Positions 1 through 31,079 of a stretch of 64,000 nucleotides of DNA are shown one piece after another. Position 1 is the stretch's first letter. The number at the start of each line of letters is the position of its first letter. The DNA lies in the NCBI RefSeq assembly GCF_040054535.1, contig NC_090788.1, positions 20,631,001-20,695,000 on the forward strand, written 5' to 3'. The notes under the pieces are model-generated. The model was given only the letters and a program-made list of their open reading frames with translations. It had not been told where the DNA came from and did not search any database. Source of the DNA: Antennarius striatus (taxonomy: Eukaryota > Chordata > Actinopteri > Lophiiformes > Antennariidae). A program made the position numbers and the translations under genes.

Positions 1-761
1 TATCACTCCCATCTTTAAAATCATGTGACACGTGATTAAAAAGCTGTAACATGATCCTGCATTCCCAACCATCAACCAGAGGGTTTTCACAGCTGTAAAG
101 ATGTGAGCAGTTGAACACACACCATCTCCACACTGCTGTGCAGACCCCTGCTCAGCTATGATCCAGCTACACAACAAAGACACACAACAGACATGTCTGT
201 CGGCGCTAACCCACCAAGTACTCTTAACTCTAAAAAATTTTTTAATGTCACAGGAATTAGTGATAAAATAGTCCCCACTGAATGTCCTGCGTCTTTGAAC
301 AAGCTAACTTGAGTTTTATCCATGGGCAAGACGCACAAAAACAAACAAAAAAAGCAAGAGATATAGCTGAATTATAAAAACAACTGTGAGGAGAATTTGA
401 ATTTCAAATTTCATTAGTTGAGCAAAACTACCAGATGATAATCTTGAGCATATATATCATCATCCATCATTATGTTACACAGATATGGGCAATCTGTTTT
501 TTACTACTCTCTTGGTTTAATTTTGTTTCATTCTAGAACATTTATCGGAAACAGAAAGGATTGACTGTTTAAGAAACAATTCCTGTCAAAGTAGTGGGTA
601 AACCAGAAAGTAAAGATTCTTCAGCTTCAACAGCAGATGGAGCCAAGAGCTTATCTGTCCTGTGCTCCGATTACATTCACTACAGAAAACTCCTCATTAG
701 GTTGATCAATTTCTACATTTAAAAGCAAACATTGAACAACATTCAGCAAAGACTGACATAC

Positions 762-1357
762 CTGTCGGAAAACTGGCCGGAGATGAGGGAACCAAAGAGA
801 TACCCCACGAAGAGAGTTGAGGAAGCAAAGGGAACTTTCCACTGGTTATCGCAAACAAGATCCCACTATATATATATATACATATATGAAAAAGGGGGTA
901 TTATGCACATTAAAATAGACATTACAAAACCTTTTGAATTCAAATTTTCATAACCATTCATACTAACCTCTGTGACAATGTTGGACTGGTAGATCTCTTT
1001 ACTGTAGTTCCATCCATCTAGACAGCGTTCCTGCTCCAGGCTGGTGAGGTTGACATCCCGACCGGGGACGTATCCTGCTGCAGAGAGATTTCTCACCACA
1101 TCCAGTCTATATCTGCTGCACTTGCTCTGCACCTCCTCACCGTTCACTCGTGTGATGGGAATTATGGCATTTCTCCAGTCCTCAGTTAAGTTAGAGTCTG
1201 GGATAAGACAGTGGTGCTTTGGCACTGCCCCAACAAAGACCATGTAAAGTCCATTGAATCCAGTTGACACAAAAACTGTGTTAAGGAGGAAAAAAGTGGT
1301 CCAGAAATAGGGACCTGTCTGTCCTAAAAATGCAGTTTCTTCATCATAGTCTCCCAT
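762..1357 (-). CDS. slc22a5-like: SLC22A4/5-like organic cation/carnitine transporter, gene A (exons 1-2 only; runs off left edge)
   Basis: Coding exon 1 is 1357-968 (130 codons) and exon 2 is 865-762 (104 nt); later exons lie left of the window. Exon 1 begins MGDYDEETAFLG, the SLC22 OCTN amino terminus (human OCTN2 starts MRDYDEVTAFLG). It encodes TM1 and the large extracellular loop, with N-glycosylation sequons (NLT, NLS, NYS) and conserved cysteines (HHCLIP, KCSRY, RCLDGW). Exon 2 encodes WDLVCDNQWK and GSLISGQFSDR, leading into the MFS loop 2-3 motif. Splice sites are GAG|gttagt and tatatag|TGG, then GACAG|gtatgt. Intron 1 is only 102 bp and its acceptor tract is a TA repeat. Members are 12-span plasma-membrane transporters of carnitine or organic cations; the substrate here is inferred. 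The gene is head to head with gene B, 5.2 kb away. No exon 3 was seen in 1-761. Confidence 0.9.
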
Positions 1358-3033
1358 TTTTGTAGAAAAACAAAAGATCTTGAAGAAGAAGAAAGAAAAA
1401 TCCAGTGAAATCTTTGACTGTGAAATATGGGTTCCCTTTTCAAGTCCTCAGAGTTTTAGGGTTGAGCTCTCTGTGGGACAGATTGAACTGGTCCCTTGGT
1501 GGGATGGAGTCACAGTGGAAAAAGTTCAGTTTTAATTCCAGAGAAAGAATTCAATCTCCTTTTGTTTTCTTAGAAGTTTCTTACAGCTAGATTCATCATG
1601 TCTGAGTATATTAAGAGACAGAGAAGTAACTTAACTGATATCAGCAATTGAGAGATCTATAAGTGACATAATTTACTCAAAGAAAATTACATAAAGCTTG
1701 AGAGTGAACAATCTATACACCCACCCCCTCACCACTGTGGTCAAAGTGTGGTCTAAAGCACATTCCACACTATTAAATACCCCCAAAGACCTTCACGTGC
1801 ATGTACTCTAAATGTTGCTAAGAAGCACTCTAAATCATTGGAATATTTATGAGCCACAGTGTACAAGCAAGATGTCATTACACTTTATGTAGTTCTTGAA
1901 TTGTATTAGGATAATCTGTGAGCCTGGCTTCACATTTACACTGTGGGATAAATGTCCTCATTATACGCCTGTAGTTACTGTTGGAATTTAGCCAACGAAA
2001 ATTACCGAAATACACTTTTGATGAATTTATTTTGTCACTTCAGTTACATTTGAATGCAACACTATACAGTAATATTATACTTTGGTGTTTCTACTTTTCT
2101 AAATCTTTTATTATAACCATTTGTGTATGGTACCATTAACATTAAGAATGACCATATTTACAGTATATCTTGGGACAAAACTGGGACATGCAAAAGTGTG
2201 TCCATAGGTCATGCACTATCAGTATCCTTTAATCACTACTTTCTTTTCAGCAAAACCATCATTGATGTTTACAATGTGGGTAAAGGTGGTCGATGCATCA
2301 TCGGGTCAGGGGTCTTATCTTTGGGGACACCAAATAAATTACAGTAACATTCCATCATTAAGTTCTACAATTAATAACTCAGATTACTAATAATTGATCA
2401 GTTGGCGCAGAGTCTGCACAGAACGGAACAACGTGTGCTTGTGTAGAGCTGATGTGTTTGTGCAACTACATGACCAAAGAGTGGTAGATAATTAGCAGCT
2501 AAATATTCACAACAGAATTAAGACTTTGAGCCTTTGATTTATTTGTATACGGATAAGATAAGCTGTTTGGTAGATTATCCTTCTGTTTAAATGTGGAACT
2601 GACTCATTGCAAACACAATTTCACTTTAAAAGGTCTGGTGATATGTTTTAAATTGCAGAAAACATCAAGAAAAGTGAGTTTTCACGTAAAATAAAATTAA
2701 TTAAAATGCACTTATACATAAATGTCGGCTGGAACACTGCTGACCAGTTGGGATTAAGGCTCACATACAATAAATGATTAACAAATGATTAACAAACCTG
2801 TTCAATAAATTAAAAAAAAAAAAAGATTTTAACCACAGCAGATGTGTGATAATAAAGTCTTGTGAGGATGTTCTCCTGCGAAAAAATAGCCGTCCATGCT
2901 GAGTAAATCCTCCTTAGTTCAGTCCTATTAGTCAAGAGAAGCTGATGATCAGTCGATGAAAAGTTGACTTATAGATAGAGGAATGAATTGATATTAATAA
3001 AATAATACTGTCTTTGTTTTTCTGTCAGACAGA

Positions 3034-3290
3034 TGTCACGGTTCGGTGTTGATCTACTGTGCTGGGGCATAGCAGGAGGTGGGGCTGAATTTACGGGCGG
3101 AGCCTGGTCTCCACACCTGTCACTTGTCTCCACACCTGGATCAGATTGATAAATCTGAGGCTTTATCAGCCGGATTATTCTTTTTTTCCTTGCCAGGTTG
3201 TTTTTGCTTTGCTTGTGTTGCCTTGATTTTCTTTTGATTAAAGTATGGATGATTGTCTCCTGGTTCCCATTCCTGCTCGTCGTGACGACA
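3034..3290 (-). mobile_element. Solo-LTR-like repeat, family 1 (reverse copy, right end approximate)
   Basis: The block begins TGTCACGGTTCGGTG and continues with ACACCTG, GAGGCTT and ATTAAA blocks. It is the reverse complement of the copies at 19640-19967, 39822-40127 and 53623-53826. Shared blocks include GCTGGGGC followed by a GC-rich GGGGC stretch and CTCCACACCTG. The right end is degenerate, so its limit and target duplication are not fixed. Confidence 0.5.
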
Positions 3291-5835
3291 GGAGGAAAGG
3301 GGCTTCAGTGAGCGTCCGATTCTGTTTATCAGTTTAACATTTGCCTCCCAGGGGCAGCAACTGTTCATCCTTGGGCCTGACTGAAGGACCTGGGGAGATG
3401 TTCGACCCTCCATCCACCATGCTTTTTCATAGTTATGCTATCAAGCCAATAACAAGCAAAGAGTTGATTAACTCCACCGAGGAGATCATGTGTGAAGGAT
3501 TTGAAACACGTAAACAACAACGAATCACATGACCCAAATGCAGATTACTCAAGTGGATTCTGGGATGCCTGAAGATATCACCATTTCAATGAAACTGAAA
3601 ATGATAAAGAGATCATAAAACAGTCAAGAAAAGCAAACAGAATCCACAGGAGGACGCAGAAACTAAAATCACTGGAAGTGGCAGTCAAAGCAAAGAGTTA
3701 AGACAACTTACAAAGTACAGTAGGTGTCTGGAGTCATGGCACACAAGGAATAAGTGAATGGTGAGGTGGTAAATAAAGGAGAGGACTCACCTCCTAGGAA
3801 GGTTGGTAAATTATAAGTAAAAGCATGATGATGTTAATGGAAGGAGAAGCAGAACAAAGATGGGAAATGTAAAGAGTGTTGTTTAATTGCACGGTGGGGC
3901 TCAAGGTGTTGGGTTTGGTAGAATCAGAATCAGAATTACTATTTATGCATCCGCATAAAAGAATGGATTCAGAAATTTTCTTCCACTTTTTTGAGAATTG
4001 CAAGATTGGGCTACTTTGAGGTAGACATGTTGATGCCATTGAAGTCTATTGTTGTAATGGGTTGAACTTGGACCCTGTTTGGCTTCATTACTTTTTGACT
4101 TTTGTAGGTAGCTGTATTACATTTAAACATATCTTTAATTGGTTATTATGTTCATACGACAAGATTTATAACTTTTATTGCCGTCTTTTGTGGGAACAGC
4201 AACCTTATTTCATTTATGATGCCTTCATTCGCCATTTCATTTCAAGAACAACAACTTATTATCACCGCTAGAATAATCAGCGATGACTTTAAAAAAATAA
4301 TTTGATTTGATGTGAGTCACCTGAGCCACACTTAAGTTACTCAGTTACAAGTTCCTCCTCGTTTTGCACCACCCACTGTCTGCTCATGATGACCCTGTAC
4401 ACACCACAGAACCTTTATTAACCCTTTACTCTGCAGCGCTGCTTCATATAATCTCACAGTAAATGTATGACTTTCAGTTTGCATGTCTGGAGAGGAAATA
4501 AGGAAACACTGACAGAAATAATAAAATTCCAGATAGAGTGCTTTACATTCAAACCTTGTGCTAAAGACTTTTTGCCCTAGTTCTCATTCCAGAGATAAAG
4601 GCCTCTGCAGGTAAACATTATGGCAATCTTAAAATCACTAAAATGAACTGTACTGTGATTGGTGCATTTTCTTAGAACACTAAATCAAGTCAGTTCAGTT
4701 CACACAGTTCACTTTCCCCGGTTTTCACTTTTACCTTGCACTAAAGTAGGTTCTGTAAGTCCAAACATATTTATGGATGCAACTCAACTTTAATCATTGA
4801 TGGTCAGATTTCAGATCGCTGCGTAAGGTGGGTTCCTTTCACTTTTTCTGGAATATTTTGTAAGGAAAGACAGCATATCTGTTAGAAAGAAGGAAAAGTA
4901 GAATGACAAAAGAGCCTAAATAAGAATGAGAGAAGAAAGGAGTTGAGCTAGAAAATATAAAGAATGAAGGAGAATAATGATGAAACCAGCAAAGATAGCA
5001 GTGTGGAGTTAGACACAAGCACTATGTACAGAGTATTATTTTTAAAGATTTTAAAATTCACCACAACAGCTGACAAAGTAAAGCTCCTGATAAATGTGCG
5101 TGGCTATCGAGGTCTTTATTTAACAAAAAAACAAAACAAAACAGTACTGGCATTGTCTGATAAATTGATTTTACTAGAATTTTGGATTCCTTGTGTTGGG
5201 ATTTAACTTATTTTCCATTATTTTAATTTAAAACCTGTAAAAATTTTATTAGTGTGTGTAACAAAGCCTTCGTGATGTTATAAAAATAATTTGTAGGATT
5301 TACTGACAGTCATCAAACCTACACCACTTAAGAATTCAAGAAAAATACTTGCCATTAAAAGTTAGATGTTTATTCTATCTGTTGTATTGAGGTCTTTTGA
5401 CTTAGTAGAGATTTAATGTGTGTCAAATATATGTGTAAACCAGGAAAATGGGTTAACATAATTGAGCTGCAACAAGTCTTCGTCGTAGTAGTAGGAATGA
5501 TCAGAAGATAACTATCGTTTTCTGGAGAATTATAGTTACAGTTACAAGAAAGTTACATTATAGTTACAAGAAAGTTACATTTTTAGGCAACGAATCAAGG
5601 TCACAGAAGATATCATATACGGTTTCTCACCCAATAAGGCAATTTGAAAAGATGGTCATAACTGAAACCTCGTCAAGGAAATTAATTGGAGGAATTCAGT
5701 AATCCCTCATTACTCGCGGTTAAAGTGTTCCAGGACCACCCTCGAAAAACTAAAATTACCTATGGGAGTGAGTGAGAAATTCACCATGGGCTCAAGTAAT
5801 TGATCCAGGTGAGGAACAAAATAGCATTTCTTGCC

Positions 5836-6301
5836 TTCTAGGTCATATGTGTCAAACTCAAGGCCCGGGGGCCAAATGTGGCCCACCACATCATTCTATG
5901 TGGCACACGAGAGCATAAAAGAAAAATAAATAGATAAAAAAAGTGTACTTTAACCAAAACTATATTTCCCACAATGCAGTCATTCAGCCCATTTTGACTG
6001 ACAAAAACGTTAAGTTAATGTCCTAACTTGTGTTTGATGTTATGTTTTTTTTATTCTTTTGAATAGTTTGATCTTTGATTGATGGAGTTCTGTGGGTTCA
6101 ATAACCTGACAAATTAAAAGAATTTATTGTAACAGAGAAACACATTTTTTTTGTGTAACTGTGATGTTTGTAACTTGAATAAGTAATAAATTCAGTGATT
6201 TAACATTAAGGAGTAGTTACATTTACAACCTGCCCTTTGAGGACCGCCGTGATGTTGATGTGACCCTCGGTGAATATGAGTTTGACACACCCATTCTAGG
6301 T
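5836..6301. mobile_element. Non-autonomous hAT-like element, copy 1, with 8-bp target duplication
   Basis: The element 5844-6293 has inverted ends GTGTCAAACTC and GAGTTTGACAC. Identical 8-bp duplications TTCTAGGT lie at 5836-5843 and 6294-6301. An internal AAGGCCCGGGGGCCAAATGTGG block and a CCCTTTGAGGACCGCC block are shared with the copies near 52269 and 56962. The 8-bp duplication and short inverted ends fit the hAT superfamily. There is no transposase frame, so it is a MITE-like derivative. Confidence 0.75.
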
Positions 6302-6540
6302 GAACAAGGAAGTTTGAGACTATCTGACTCGTGATTGGTCCGAAGCAGTCACATTTTTTTCTCTGACCTTCTCTGATTGGCTAGAGGAAGTCACTCAGTT
6401 AGGCTACTTCATACAGAGACGTGTGGGCGCCATTTTTAAAGCCAGCGGAAGTTCCCATATATGGCTGCTTGTCCGATAACGTTGAGCCCCTGGTTTGTGG
6501 TTCTGATTGTTTCTCATTTAGCGATCAGAGACCCGACAAG

Positions 6541-15504
<8,964 letters not shown>

Positions 15505-16496
15505 ACCACGAACACCAGCGATACCCTGCTAAACAATCAGCGGCTCTGATCATGTGACCCCTGGTTTAGTGAAATGTGACTTCAGAGGAAGAGGAATATC
15601 ACCATTATTAAAATCATATCATAGGACCTACGAATAACATGGTTCAAAACTCACATACGGTATTAAGCATGTCTACCACTGTAAAATATGAAAATCATAA
15701 AATAATAAAAGTAGGTTTATACTATGCTTAATATAAAATAGTTCTGCTACTGCCTTGAAATCTGGTCACATTTGGGATTGTCTGTCACCTACAGCCTCAT
15801 ATTTCACATTTCAATATGACGATTGAGTTTGTTTTTATTTAATTCTTTTCAAAATGTAATTTAGTATGAATAAAATATTTTAACTTTGGCAATAAATCTG
15901 GAGAGATTTTTATATCCTTAAGACATGCCTGAAGTTTATTTGGATAATTTTGACTGGATTTTATTTTATTGTCTCAAATTCTGAGACATGATGAAGGATT
16001 AGCAGAGTTCAGTAAAAAAAAAAAAAAAGGTTCTTTAGATTGGGGATTTCCAGGAAGCAGCTGACGCAGGTGGGATGTGGAGTGGAGACAGCAGAGGATT
16101 ATCGAACTTTACCACTTCCTGATGAATGGCCCTTTTAGGGTCAGTGAATTGCCTCCGACTGGATGTTCAACCCTTCAGCTGAAGCTGTGAATACGACCTC
16201 AACCTCCACAGACACACAGTCTCCCCAAACTTCAATATCAACATCCAACAAGGTTCCCAGTGCAGGTATGAGCACATTCAATCACAAACATGGAGAAGTC
16301 TAACAGCATCACATCAAATATTTCATAAATGAGCAGATGATAATTCTATCAAGAATCAAGAATAATTCAAATCCAAAAGTAAATGAGGAACTCCTGCCAT
16401 CATCTGTTCACCCTTTACTGCCTTCCTGTGGTGATATCTATGACCAGACTGATCACATCATGTATGCAGAGTGTATGTTAATGAACCTTCACAGTG

Positions 16497-16718
16497 ACTC
16501 AGGATCCATAGATGTCCGTGTGTTCTCCGGCTTCCTCCCACCTCCAAAATTCCAAATTGCCTGTATTGTGGGTGTGAGTGGTTGCTTGTCCTTCGTGTGG
16601 CTTTGCGGTGCACCGGCGTCACGCTCAGATTGTCCCCCATCTCTCGCCCGAAAGTCAGCTGGGATAGGCTCTAGCAACCCCCGTGACCTGCAAACGCAAA
16701 AGAAGCAGATAAAAAGTT
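16497..16718 (+). mobile_element. L2-type LINE / SINE 3' tail
   Basis: Blocks CTCCGGCTTCCTCCCACCTCC, GGTGCACCGGCGTC and AGCTGGGATAGGCTCTAGCA, followed by CCCCCGTGACC, match the widespread fish L2-like 3' terminal region. The tail ends in an AAAAGTTGAATGAATGAA-type run. Confidence 0.65.
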
Positions 16719-16889
16719 GAATGAATGAACGCTTGTAAGCTTAAAATAGATTTGTATTAACCAAATAATATTAATAAATAAACAAGGCAGTCGGAGACTG
16801 CAACATGCCGCGACACCCCTGACTTCAAAATTTTAAACCTGACCTACACATTTGGTGCCTCTGACTTCAGAGATGTGTACCTAAAAGGG

Positions 16890-16931
16890 TATAAAAGTGA
16901 AAATGTAAATAAATACATTTTCACTTTTATA
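16890..16931. repeat. Perfect 18-bp inverted repeat
   Basis: TATAAAAGTGAAAATGTA at 16890-16907 is the exact reverse complement of 16914-16931, with a 6-nt loop. It lies 420 bp upstream of the start of gene C, next to the half-site repeat. Confidence 0.8.
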
Positions 16932-17026
16932 TTTATTTACTTTTATTATGTGTTGTTGATTTTTTGTTCTATTGTCATTGCTTTTTGATTAATAAAAAGA
17001 TTAAAACAAAAAAAAAAGTGAAAATG

Positions 17027-17197
17027 TGACCTTGACCTAGTTTTACAAGGTCATGCCTGATTTTCATCCCCTCGCCTCCCTGATTATAACGCCTTTTGTT
17101 TCCTCTTTCTATCTTATCAGGTTCCTGAGATATGTGCAAAAAAAAAGTACAAAAGTTAAAGTTTGACCTTGACTTAGTTTTGTCAAGGTCAAGGTCA
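17027..17197. promoter_or_regulatory. Cluster of ERR/NR5A-type nuclear receptor half-sites upstream of gene C
   Basis: TGACCTTGA (17027-17035) and ACAAGGTCA (17045-17053) form one unit. TGACCTTGA (17164-17172) with overlapping TCAAGGTCA at 17183-17191 and 17189-17197 form a second, similar unit. TNAAGGTCA is the extended half-site bound by ERR and SF-1/LRH-1 receptors. The sites end about 150 bp before the ATG. The units are parts of a degenerate tandem repeat, so occupancy is conjecture. Confidence 0.45.
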
Positions 17198-17347
17198 TCA
17201 TCTCATTTTCACCCCCTTTGCTGCCTGAGTAATGTGCTTTTGGAAAGCCAGCAAGAAAAGTGTAAACCTTTGAACAGAAAAGGGGGTGTGGCTACAATAC
17301 CTGGCATTGCTTTGCTCTATTATAGCAGCTCATACAGACGCACAGGA

Positions 17348-27307
<9,960 letters not shown>

Positions 27308-27392
27308 AAACATCACATCCATGAAGGATTTGTTCATGAGTTTTGTTTCTCCTGACTGATCTTAACTAAATTTCTCTCTAAATGGATTCTAC

Positions 27393-27610
27393 ACATGGCA
27401 CAGTGGTGCGGTGCCTCACAGCAGGAAGGTTCTGGGTTCGATTCCCTTCTCTTTGGAGTCTGTATGTTCTCCTCCTGTTTGTGTGGGTTCTCTCCGGGTT
27501 CCTTCCCCATCCAAAAACATGCAGTTTAGGTGGATTGATTGGTTCTAAATTGTGTATAGGTGTGAATGTGTGCATGATGGTTGTTTTACTATTTCTCTCT
27601 CTTTTTTAAA
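27393..27610 (+). mobile_element. tRNA-headed SINE with L2-like body
   Basis: A-box TGGCACAGTGG (27396-27406) and B-box GGTTCGATTCC (27435-27445) are spaced as in tRNA promoters. They are followed by TGTATGTTCTCCTCCTGTTT, GGGTTCTCTCCGGGTTCCTT, AAAAACATGCAGTTTAGG and GGTGTGAATGTGTGC, the usual fish L2-related body. Confidence 0.7.
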
Positions 27611-29965
27611 CTGTGTGTTTGTCAGTGGGTCAGTGTGTCTGTATGCAATTAAACATAAATCAGAAAGTCATCAAATCCTCTACACACACATGTATATGTA
27701 TACTAATATACTAAAACATGTTCACAATATACTAAACCATGAGTGAAAAATAACACTTTCCCCAAGGGGATCAATAAAGTATGATGTCATTTTGATTTTT
27801 ATCATCACATTCCAATGTAGTAATAATGCCATCAGACATAAATAAATAAATGTTATAGAAAATCCAATCTCGCTACTTATGAAGTTCTTGAAGTCACTCC
27901 AAAACATAGATGAGTTCTGTTTACAAAATGAATGCATCAGGATTTCTGGGTCGGCGCCACAGGAGGAACTATTTGTAACTACGGCAATAAATCAGAAAAT
28001 TAGCAGAAATATATAGATGATGTAGTACCACTTCATGTGTACATTGTACATGTAGTAAATGCAACAGAATCAGTATTTTCTGGTGTTACATTAGTAAAAT
28101 ATTCATACACATCTGTGACTCTTGACAAACTACAGCCATAGAGCATCTAGATATTTCTTGTCACAGTGAAGTACACTATTACATGGAAAATACACTCATC
28201 GTCATTTCAACGTCATTACATGATATCCCTGTATGAACCGCTAGATGTCAACACATTTCACAAAATGGTTTTTTAAAAGATGTTGATGATAATGAACATC
28301 AAACAAGCGCCGTCTTAACATTAGTTAAGAGTAAGTCACAAAATAATAGAAAAATATTGATACAGCATGACCAAGTATGACTATTTTCAGCACTTATGAA
28401 ATTATTCACATGAGCTACAGCTGACTACTAACACATCATTGTTTAGCATTAAAAGTGCAGTTAAGTCATTCTGACTCCTGTCTAACAACTGACAGCAATA
28501 TTATTATTATTATAATTATTACTATTATCATTATTACTATAACTTTCATTATTGTTATTCTTATTATCTTACTATGATTGTTAGTCTCAGCTTCATTAGA
28601 GCAGAGGGGTTAGTGTTTAGTGTTTAGTGTTTGTTCTGCTCAATTTAATGTAGATTAAATCCATTTCTCTTATTCTTCTGTCAACCTTTGAGCATAATAA
28701 AAAAAATGTTACAGATACTAGTTTGATCATTCAAAAAGGACTTCAGCAAAAGAGTACAATGCAACATATACCAGCAAAACAACCCGTCACAGAATACTGG
28801 CATGTTTGACTTAAATTGTCAAATAATTCAGGATCAGGTAGTTCTCAGTGATCTCTGATGAGATCAAACACATTCATCTAAAAGAACAGATTTGATTTGT
28901 TCTGCGATACGACTACAATGGAATGGTTCAGTGCTTTTTTGAGTTAATGTTTTCCTGCACGATTTGTCTCCTGACTCGCCTTGCTGCATGTAGAAATTCC
29001 CTCACTATAGCATTTAATGTGTAACTATGGCAACCAGAATCTATGTGATGCTGGGCTGCTTGTTCTATGTGGCTGTATAATGGAGGCCACCAAGAGACCA
29101 AACCTCCTTTCTCCATTGCTGCCATCTTCATTGTGTGAAGAACAAGCAGCTGCTTTCAGTGTGTGTGAGCGCTGGTCCGTCTAGATGGTCCTACTGGTGA
29201 TGATGGGACATCTATGGGATCTTTGCTTGTAGTGTGTTCCCTTTATTTCTTTACAATCTATCACATCTTTAACAGAGCAGGTCTGAGCAGCACCCCCAGC
29301 TTGGACTGTTACGTAAAATTCAATACTTTTATATAAAGAAATTACAATTGTGAATTTACAGATATAGATATATAGAGATTAAAACACCATGATGACCTCA
29401 CTGAATTCTCTACAAACCATCAGGCTGTAAGCAAAGCCTCATCTGTCAGACCTGATCATATCTGTGATCTGGGAGTTCCAGTCCGCTGATGAATCCATGT
29501 TATAACATCTCCCAGCCTGAGCGCTCTCCGGGTGTGACAACATGTCAGCTGTTATAAAACGACATAGGTTTCCATGCAGCTGCAGCTCTCAGGAGGTTTA
29601 AGCCCTGATCACTGACTGAAACAGAGATTATGTTCCTTTTGATGCAGGCTGTGAAGGAGGGAGTGGTCAAAATCAGTTTAACCAGCATCTGTTTGTACGT
29701 ACTTTCACCATGAAATAATCCCAATAATCCCAATGTTGCTATGGTTTTTATTTTAATACCAACTTTTATCTTATGTACGTACTTTGAAAGCTACCTGTAA
29801 AATGCTGCATTGACACCTATTATCTGTAATGTTGTACCTATATTTTATAAATTAATTATAAACCAATCAATCAATGAATTGATTATTTTGGAAAGAGGGA
29901 ACTGAATGAATCCTGGCTGGCTGGGACTTGGGCAGTTGTTGGCTTGAACAGGGGTAAGCTCCAGT

Positions 29966-30603
29966 CTAGGTTTAGGGTTAGGGTTAGGATTATCGTTAGA
30001 GTTAGGGTTAAGGTTAGATTGGGGTTAGGATTATCGTTAGGGTTAGGGTTAAGGTTGGGTTAGGGTTAGGATTATTGTTAGAGTTAAGGTTAAGGTTGGG
30101 TTAGCGTTAGGATTATTGTTAGAGTTAAGGTTAAGGTTGGGTTAGCGTTAGGATTATCACTAGGTTTAGAGTTAGAGGTTGGTGTTAGGATTAGGTTTAA
30201 GGTTAAGGTAAGGGTTAGGGTAGATGAAGTTCTAGTGTAGGGTTAAGGTCAGGGTCAGGGCTAGTGTTAAGGCTAGGGCTAGCCTTTGGAGTGGGTTGTA
30301 TGGTTAGGTTTAGTATTATGGTTAGGGTTAGATTTAGGGTCGGGATTAGGGTTAGGATTATGGTTAGGGTTAGGATTACAATTAGTGTTAGGTTTAGGTT
30401 TAGGATTATCGTTAGGTTTAGGGTTAGGGTTAGGGGTTGGTGTTAGCATTGGGTTTAGGGTTATGGTTAGGGTTAGCAATAGTGTTAGGCTTAGTTTAAG
30501 GTTTAGGGTTAGGTTTAGGTTTAGGTTTAGGGTTAGGTTTAGGTTTAGGGTTATGTTTAGGGTTATGTTTAGGGTTAGGGTTAGGGTTAGGATTATGGGA
30601 TGA
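29966..30603 (+). repeat. Degenerate TTAGGG-like interstitial telomeric-type tract
   Basis: About 640 bp of GGTTAGGGTTAGG-like units mixed with variants such as GGATTATCGTTAG, GGTTTAGG and GGTTAAGG. The vertebrate telomere hexamer is frequent but never forms long perfect runs. Unique genes on both sides show it is internal. Confidence 0.85.
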
Positions 30604-30715
30604 GATTGAATGGGTTAGGGAAGAGAGCTTGATGTTGCTCCTGGACTTCCTGAAAACCAGGGATGGTGGCTGTTTGTGATTGGCAGAAAGATGAAAACAG
30701 TCACTGAGAGCAAAG

Positions 30716-30837
<122 letters not shown>

Positions 30838-30969
30838 CTTCCTCTTGTCCTGAATGCTGTCGGTTCTGTTGTTCCACTAAGTGATGCGTAACCAAACAGG
30901 GACACACACTGGATTTAACATAGAAGGTAGACGGGTGAGATTAAGTGTCTCCTTCTGTCCAGCAAACAA

Positions 30970-31073
30970 CCTCCTCCTCCTCCTCCGCCTCCTCCTCCGC
31001 CTCCTCCTCCTCCTCCTCCTCCTCCTCCTCCTCCTCCTCCTCCTCCTCCTCCTCCTCCTCCTCCTCCTCCTCT
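30970..31073. repeat. (CCT)n polypyrimidine tract
   Basis: About 100 bp of CTC repeats with two CGC interruptions. It is a homopurine/homopyrimidine run about 500 bp before the probable fez1 5' donor, and such runs can form triplex DNA. Confidence 0.95.
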
Positions 31074-31079
31074 TCATGA

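Larger units (their letters stand above)
1358..6540. other. Intergenic region between divergent transporter genes A and B
   Basis: No gene is recognised in this 5.2 kb. It holds the 5' flanks of both head-to-head SLC22 genes, a reverse-oriented LTR-like element from 3034, a short 22-bp tandem duplication near 5530-5581 (GTTACAAGAAAGTTACAT), and a hAT-like element at 5844-6293 just 250 bp before the start of gene B. The remainder is AT-rich unique-looking sequence with only short open frames lacking splice or codon support. Confidence 0.6.
15505..17347. other. Intergenic interval between genes B and C
   Basis: It contains the 3' UTR of gene B with two AATAAA signals, an L2-type LINE tail (16497-16718), an 18-bp-arm hairpin (16890-16931), a tandem pair of nuclear-receptor half-site repeats (17027-17197), and the 5' UTR of gene C. 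No additional gene was seen. Confidence 0.6.

Noticed and set aside
1-761. Exon 3 of gene A within the left edge
   Set aside because: I looked for the conserved FGRKPVLF-coding block on the minus strand and did not find it; the intron must extend beyond the window.
6421-6540. Upstream in-frame ATG extending gene B by 40 residues
   Set aside because: The extension has no family counterpart, and MTDFDAE matches the conserved start.
29966-30603. True chromosome end
   Set aside because: The repeats are degenerate and unique genes continue on both sides.
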